Below, in pieces: positions 60,166 through 64,000 of a stretch of DNA of 64,000 nucleotides. A model generated the notes under the pieces. The model saw only the letters and a program-made list of their open reading frames with translations. It had not been told where the DNA came from and did not search any database. The translations under genes were made by a program, and so were the position numbers. Source of the DNA: Paragonimus skrjabini miyazakii. Lineage: Eukaryota; Platyhelminthes; Trematoda; Plagiorchiida; Troglotrematidae. The stretch spans positions 71,376-135,375 of the forward strand of contig JTDE01001331.1 of the NCBI GenBank assembly GCA_014338405.1. The letters run 5' to 3'. Positions within the stretch are counted from its first letter, which is position 1. The number at the start of each line of letters is the position of its first letter.

Positions 60166-61783
60166 TCAAACTACATCATTTACCCTTCACTGGTAACCAT
60201 TATATTACTGAATGGGTTTACGCATCTCCGTGATTTTAACATGAACAGAAGTCCTAACCATAAGATTATCGACCGGAATTACCAAGATAATTTGTGTGTC
60301 TCCTCTCGGGACAACATGGCAACTTGAACGAATGTGGTTGAGTTTTTGCCTATTAGACTTCTGCCACACTTAATGTGAAGTCATTGGTGCGATGGCCAAC
60401 AAAGATACCTCTGAAAGTGTGGCCGGCGTTTACGTCTACTATTAGTCGAAGTCAGACGTGCTCCTGGTAAATTATCCAGATCGAAATTCCGATTGGATGC
60501 ATAATTAAGATGAAGTTACCAACTATAAAATGATAGATAGCTTTGTCGATAACGTTTACTGCCTGATGCATGCAAAGCATCCAGAATAGACTCGGATGAT
60601 TCATAATCCATTCTTCGAAGTGATTGAACTAGTTCTCCATTACCTCGCACAAACATACGGCTAACAGTCAACATTGGAAGCATCATAACTTATGTGCCGT
60701 ATATAACCAACAAGGAGGCGCATATGTTGAATCAAAATTGTATTAGCTGAAAGATATATTCCATTAAATTCGAAAGAGATTCATATGCAACAAACCCGGG
60801 CCCGGACTGGACTTGAATGAAAGGCGGAAACAACCTGCCTGAACGCGAAAAATGTTCCGCAAGCAGAGCTACTCAAACATTCCGAAGGCTCGAAAAGTTA
60901 TAATAAATGAATTTAGTTGATAGGCATTGAACCGCTCCATGTTACTCCTTCAGCTAGACACACGCTGTTATACTTTTTCCGTTTATACAAAAATGTCAAT
61001 GAAATCCGATGAAATACTACTTTATCATGAGCTTAAACAAGCGCCGCACTCCAAAGCTGTGTTGGCCAGCCTTCTGTACGTACCGTAAGTGACCAACTGT
61101 TTATACTGTATGTAGACTAGCCAGTTAACTTGGTTCGATCGTGTTAGTCAAGTGACTGCTAGCATCTAATTAGCATGGATTGGTGCATACAGAATCATAA
61201 ATTGTTCCGTAATCAATTGCATCTTCTATCATAACGATCGAAAATGTCAAAGCCGATGAAACCTCAATGGAAACGCACATACGTTTAAATTTTATAAACA
61301 ATGTCGTGGCCCAGACAACTTCTAGTGTTTCGTACCACCGAGGATAATACTATCTGACAAACGTGATCTGAAAAATCATCTGTTATGCAGCTGAACACCT
61401 GTAAGTATGTATAAGGTTCACTAAAAAAATATACATCAAATAAGAACATGTTGTTACTGATGACAAGGATTGTATCAGTTAGTGTGGATTTACGAAACCA
61501 CTGCTTGTCACTCTGTAATCCCGGAAGTTTTTCAATAGCTTTAACTTTCAGATATGCCTGTTGAAAACTTCAATAATAAATGTGCGTATTTTTTTTATCT
61601 AGCCCTTCATGAAACTCTTGATTTTCTTTCTACGATGGAACACTAACTTCTTCCCTCATTCCTCAAAAACAAGAGGTTGTGAACGCACTTGAAATACGCT
61701 GATACAACCAGTAGACTATTCATAGTGTACTACTAATAAGTAGTTTGGCTGAGTTATGAATTTATCTGAGACCCAGTTGTGAA
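60166..61783. other. no recognisable gene
   Basis: No gene or repeat recognised. Confidence 0.55.
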
Positions 61784-61860
61784 AAGGGAGGGCGTCAGCT
61801 GGATTCGAACCAGCGACAGAAACACCATGCCTCAACGCGGCAAGTGCTTTACCACCTATA
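61784..61860 (-). tRNA. tRNA-like sequence (tRNA pseudogene or SINE head)
   Basis: In minus orientation a TGGTAAAGCACTTGCC A-box region is followed by a T arm: stem GCTGG/CCAGC around loop TTCGAAT, B box GGTTCGAATCC (plus coordinates 61801-61811). The 3' side TGACGCC is followed by CCCTTTTC, a possible pol III terminator. The 5' acceptor strand that should pair with TGACGCC is absent (TTTATAGG instead) and no clear anticodon arm forms. It is therefore not an intact tRNA. It is unlike the head of the 14.5 kb SINE. Confidence 0.45.
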
Positions 61861-64000
61861 ATTTATTGACAATCCCCGGACCTATCACCGTGAAATCATT
61901 AATTCTTATTCGGTTCACAAATGGCCTTATGAATTGTCGTTGTTGTATATGTCCCACTGGTATACAACTTATGTCTGCGTTAGACAACACTTACACTTTG
62001 CAAGAAGTATTTCCTTCTATGCCTACTTTTGCCGGGTGATCAGATACAGCGGTCCGTTCCTCTTCACCATCCCACGTCGTTAATTATGCAATCAATTGGT
62101 GTGGACTGTGTAAGTAATTTCCACCGGAGAAACCTTGATAACCAACATCGGTAATTTCTCCGTTAAGATCTGATAAGGACTAGGGAGTAGATAAGCTTGA
62201 AAGAGAATGAACTTTGAGCCGAGTGGAACAGCAAGGAGAGTGTCTGTACGTAGGGAGAAAGGTAATCGAAACGAGCATATAGGCAGTAAGTCGAATAGAT
62301 ATAAGTGGTAATTTCGCCTATAACTCCTTCAGTCATGCGTCACGATTGTTCGTCAACGGCGAGTAAACCCAGGCAGTTCTCACTGAGTAGTTACTCGAAA
62401 GTGGGTTCTTTGGTTACGAGTACTCGTGTACAAGATTTTCAAGAGAAGCCAGCAGGGCCTGTGGACTCTTAGGCAGGGATATATTTAGTTCCAACATAAA
62501 GGATAGCACGTTTCAAGCGTCACGTATGTCCTGAAAAAAGGGCTTTGTAATGGAGCACACACTTACAGAAAAAACGTTGTCTGCCAGCTCCACTAGTGAA
62601 CTAATTTCGACGTAATCCCACGAGGTCCAGCGGTATGTGAATTCTTAAGCAAGCCGTAAGTGGGATGTAGGCTTTCGTCGGAGGTATGATACTAAAATGA
62701 GACCCCCTCAGTTGTTTACAGGTAAATGTCAATGCATTGGAGCGGTTAAACCTTGCCTGGTAAGAATGACTGAGCAAACCATGGATCCTGTTTGTTGCAC
62801 GTTAGAGTGATTCAAACCTAAGGGAGTCTCGTCACAGAAGCATGTTATTAGGTGTTTAGCTTTAGAAAAGTGACAGACATACCACCAACAAACTGCTGTG
62901 AAGAACGAAGGGTGAACGGTCCCGGGAATTCTTCTGAGCAAGCCCAGTTTAATGTTGACGCTTTTACCCGCTGACTCACAATTCGGTCGAAAGTATAGAT
63001 AAACCGCGACAACGATGCTCAGCTCCTTCTCAGATTCCACCACGAAAAGGTTCATATTACTAACGTGTTAATAATGAGGGGGATTATGATGGATATGTAA
63101 CATCTCACAGGTAGACTCGTTAACTGGCAACATATTCCCTTTTCAATAAGAGGGTAGAAATCACTTTGACGAAGGGACTTATTTTCATACGATGGTATGA
63201 TTGTTCACATTTTACAGTCATCAGCATATGACAGCAACGTGCAGCTGATGAACAGGGTAAAAAGCAGCAATGAAAAATGATAAACCAGAGAATTCAATGT
63301 AATCGTATCGGAGTGAGGAAATTTTTCTGGATACCTTCCCCGTAGACGACTACCCAATATCGCTGACTTCAGGTTAAAGACAGCGATAGGGTTTTCGCCC
63401 GTCATGTGCGACATGCTTTCCCGGTTGCGCGTGCGTGATAATACAAAACTGTAGATATGCTAACGATTGCTTCTACAGTTAACATGGTTGGAACTAGGCG
63501 GATATCTTCTACACTTCATCTAACTCCGTCTATTGTAAAGAGAGCAAAAAACTTCAAGAGATTAATTTAATTCGTACATTTCTTTCAATCGCAAACGCGT
63601 GAACACGAGACGGACAAACGACTGACCAACAAATAGAGGAATACTTATCGACACTGGTTAGAACACCAGTCTACTCTTCTGGTCACTCACTTTATTTACT
63701 CGCTCACCAGCAGCTACAGTGACACGTACACTGTATGGACAGACAGATGACTGCATATACGAACCAAGGCGAATCTGCCACACTGGCTACGTCAGTCAGT
63801 GAGTCAACCGGACAACAGGTGTGCACCAATCAATCGAAGCGCAGCGCCTTCGATCGTTAGACCGGCAGCCCTGATCAGACACAGAGCAGGGTTATCTATA
63901 TTGTTTCAGGTGACCACTGCGTGAAACGGCGTCAGAATGTTTAAATTCACTGAGTCTTTTTGACCACCTATCTCAAGAATCCATTTTACGTCCACGTCTA
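61861..64000. other. no recognisable gene
   Basis: A 108-codon minus frame at 62729-63055 (with VHPSFFTAVCWWYVCHFSK) looks protein-like but has no family I can name. Nothing else is seen. Confidence 0.4.

Noticed and set aside
61784..61860. Functional tRNA gene
   Set aside because: The T arm is good, but no 5' acceptor strand pairs with TGACGCC and no anticodon arm forms.

Overview
The window looks like intergenic or intronic DNA from a flatworm, most likely a trematode. The evidence is indirect: moderately AT-rich DNA, no dense coding, no bacterial operon structure, two 100-base assembly gaps, and wreckage of retroelement families typical of flukes (Penelope-like elements with GIY-YIG domains, an R2-type LINE, other LINE fragments, tRNA-derived SINEs with a hammerhead ribozyme). 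The species cannot be fixed from the sequence. No host protein-coding gene could be identified.

Layout. 0-4.1 kb: unique AT-rich DNA with one copy of a dispersed repeat. 4.13-6.11 kb: the youngest element, a 5'-truncated Penelope-like element (PLE) on the minus strand, framed by about 403-base inverted repeats and a 12-base target-site duplication. 9.6-10.6 kb: an old PLE on the minus strand with a YADD catalytic box. 14.5-15.0 kb: a SINE-like repeat with pol III A and B boxes followed by a hammerhead ribozyme that has every core base. 17.1-17.3 kb: a PLE GIY-YIG fragment. 26.3 kb: a SINE tail. 28.2 kb: second copy of the dispersed repeat. 31.5-33.1 kb: a second long SINE with a decayed hammerhead, abutting another old PLE. 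33.9-37.8 kb: hairpins, an unidentified 77-codon reading frame and an R2-type LINE with recognisable RT and C-terminal endonuclease remains. 41.0-42.8 kb: a foldback structure with 436-base arms around a non-coding spacer. 45.4-46.8 kb and 50.4-50.9 kb: two different LINE RT remnants on the minus strand. 54.5-56.5 kb: an old PLE on the plus strand with a YFDD box and a separated GIY-YIG end. 59.8-60.2 kb: two worn SINE copies head to head. 61.8 kb: a tRNA-like sequence.

The most interesting item is the SINE-borne hammerhead at 14826-14868, coupled to an internal pol III promoter. It is related in concept to the Schistosoma Sm-alpha SINE ribozyme, but recognised here from structure only. Five copies or fragments in one window show its decay path. 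A fragment resembling a hammerhead catalytic box also sits at one terminus of the youngest PLE. The autonomous elements are all broken. They record at least five PLE insertions and three LINE insertions rather than a working gene set.
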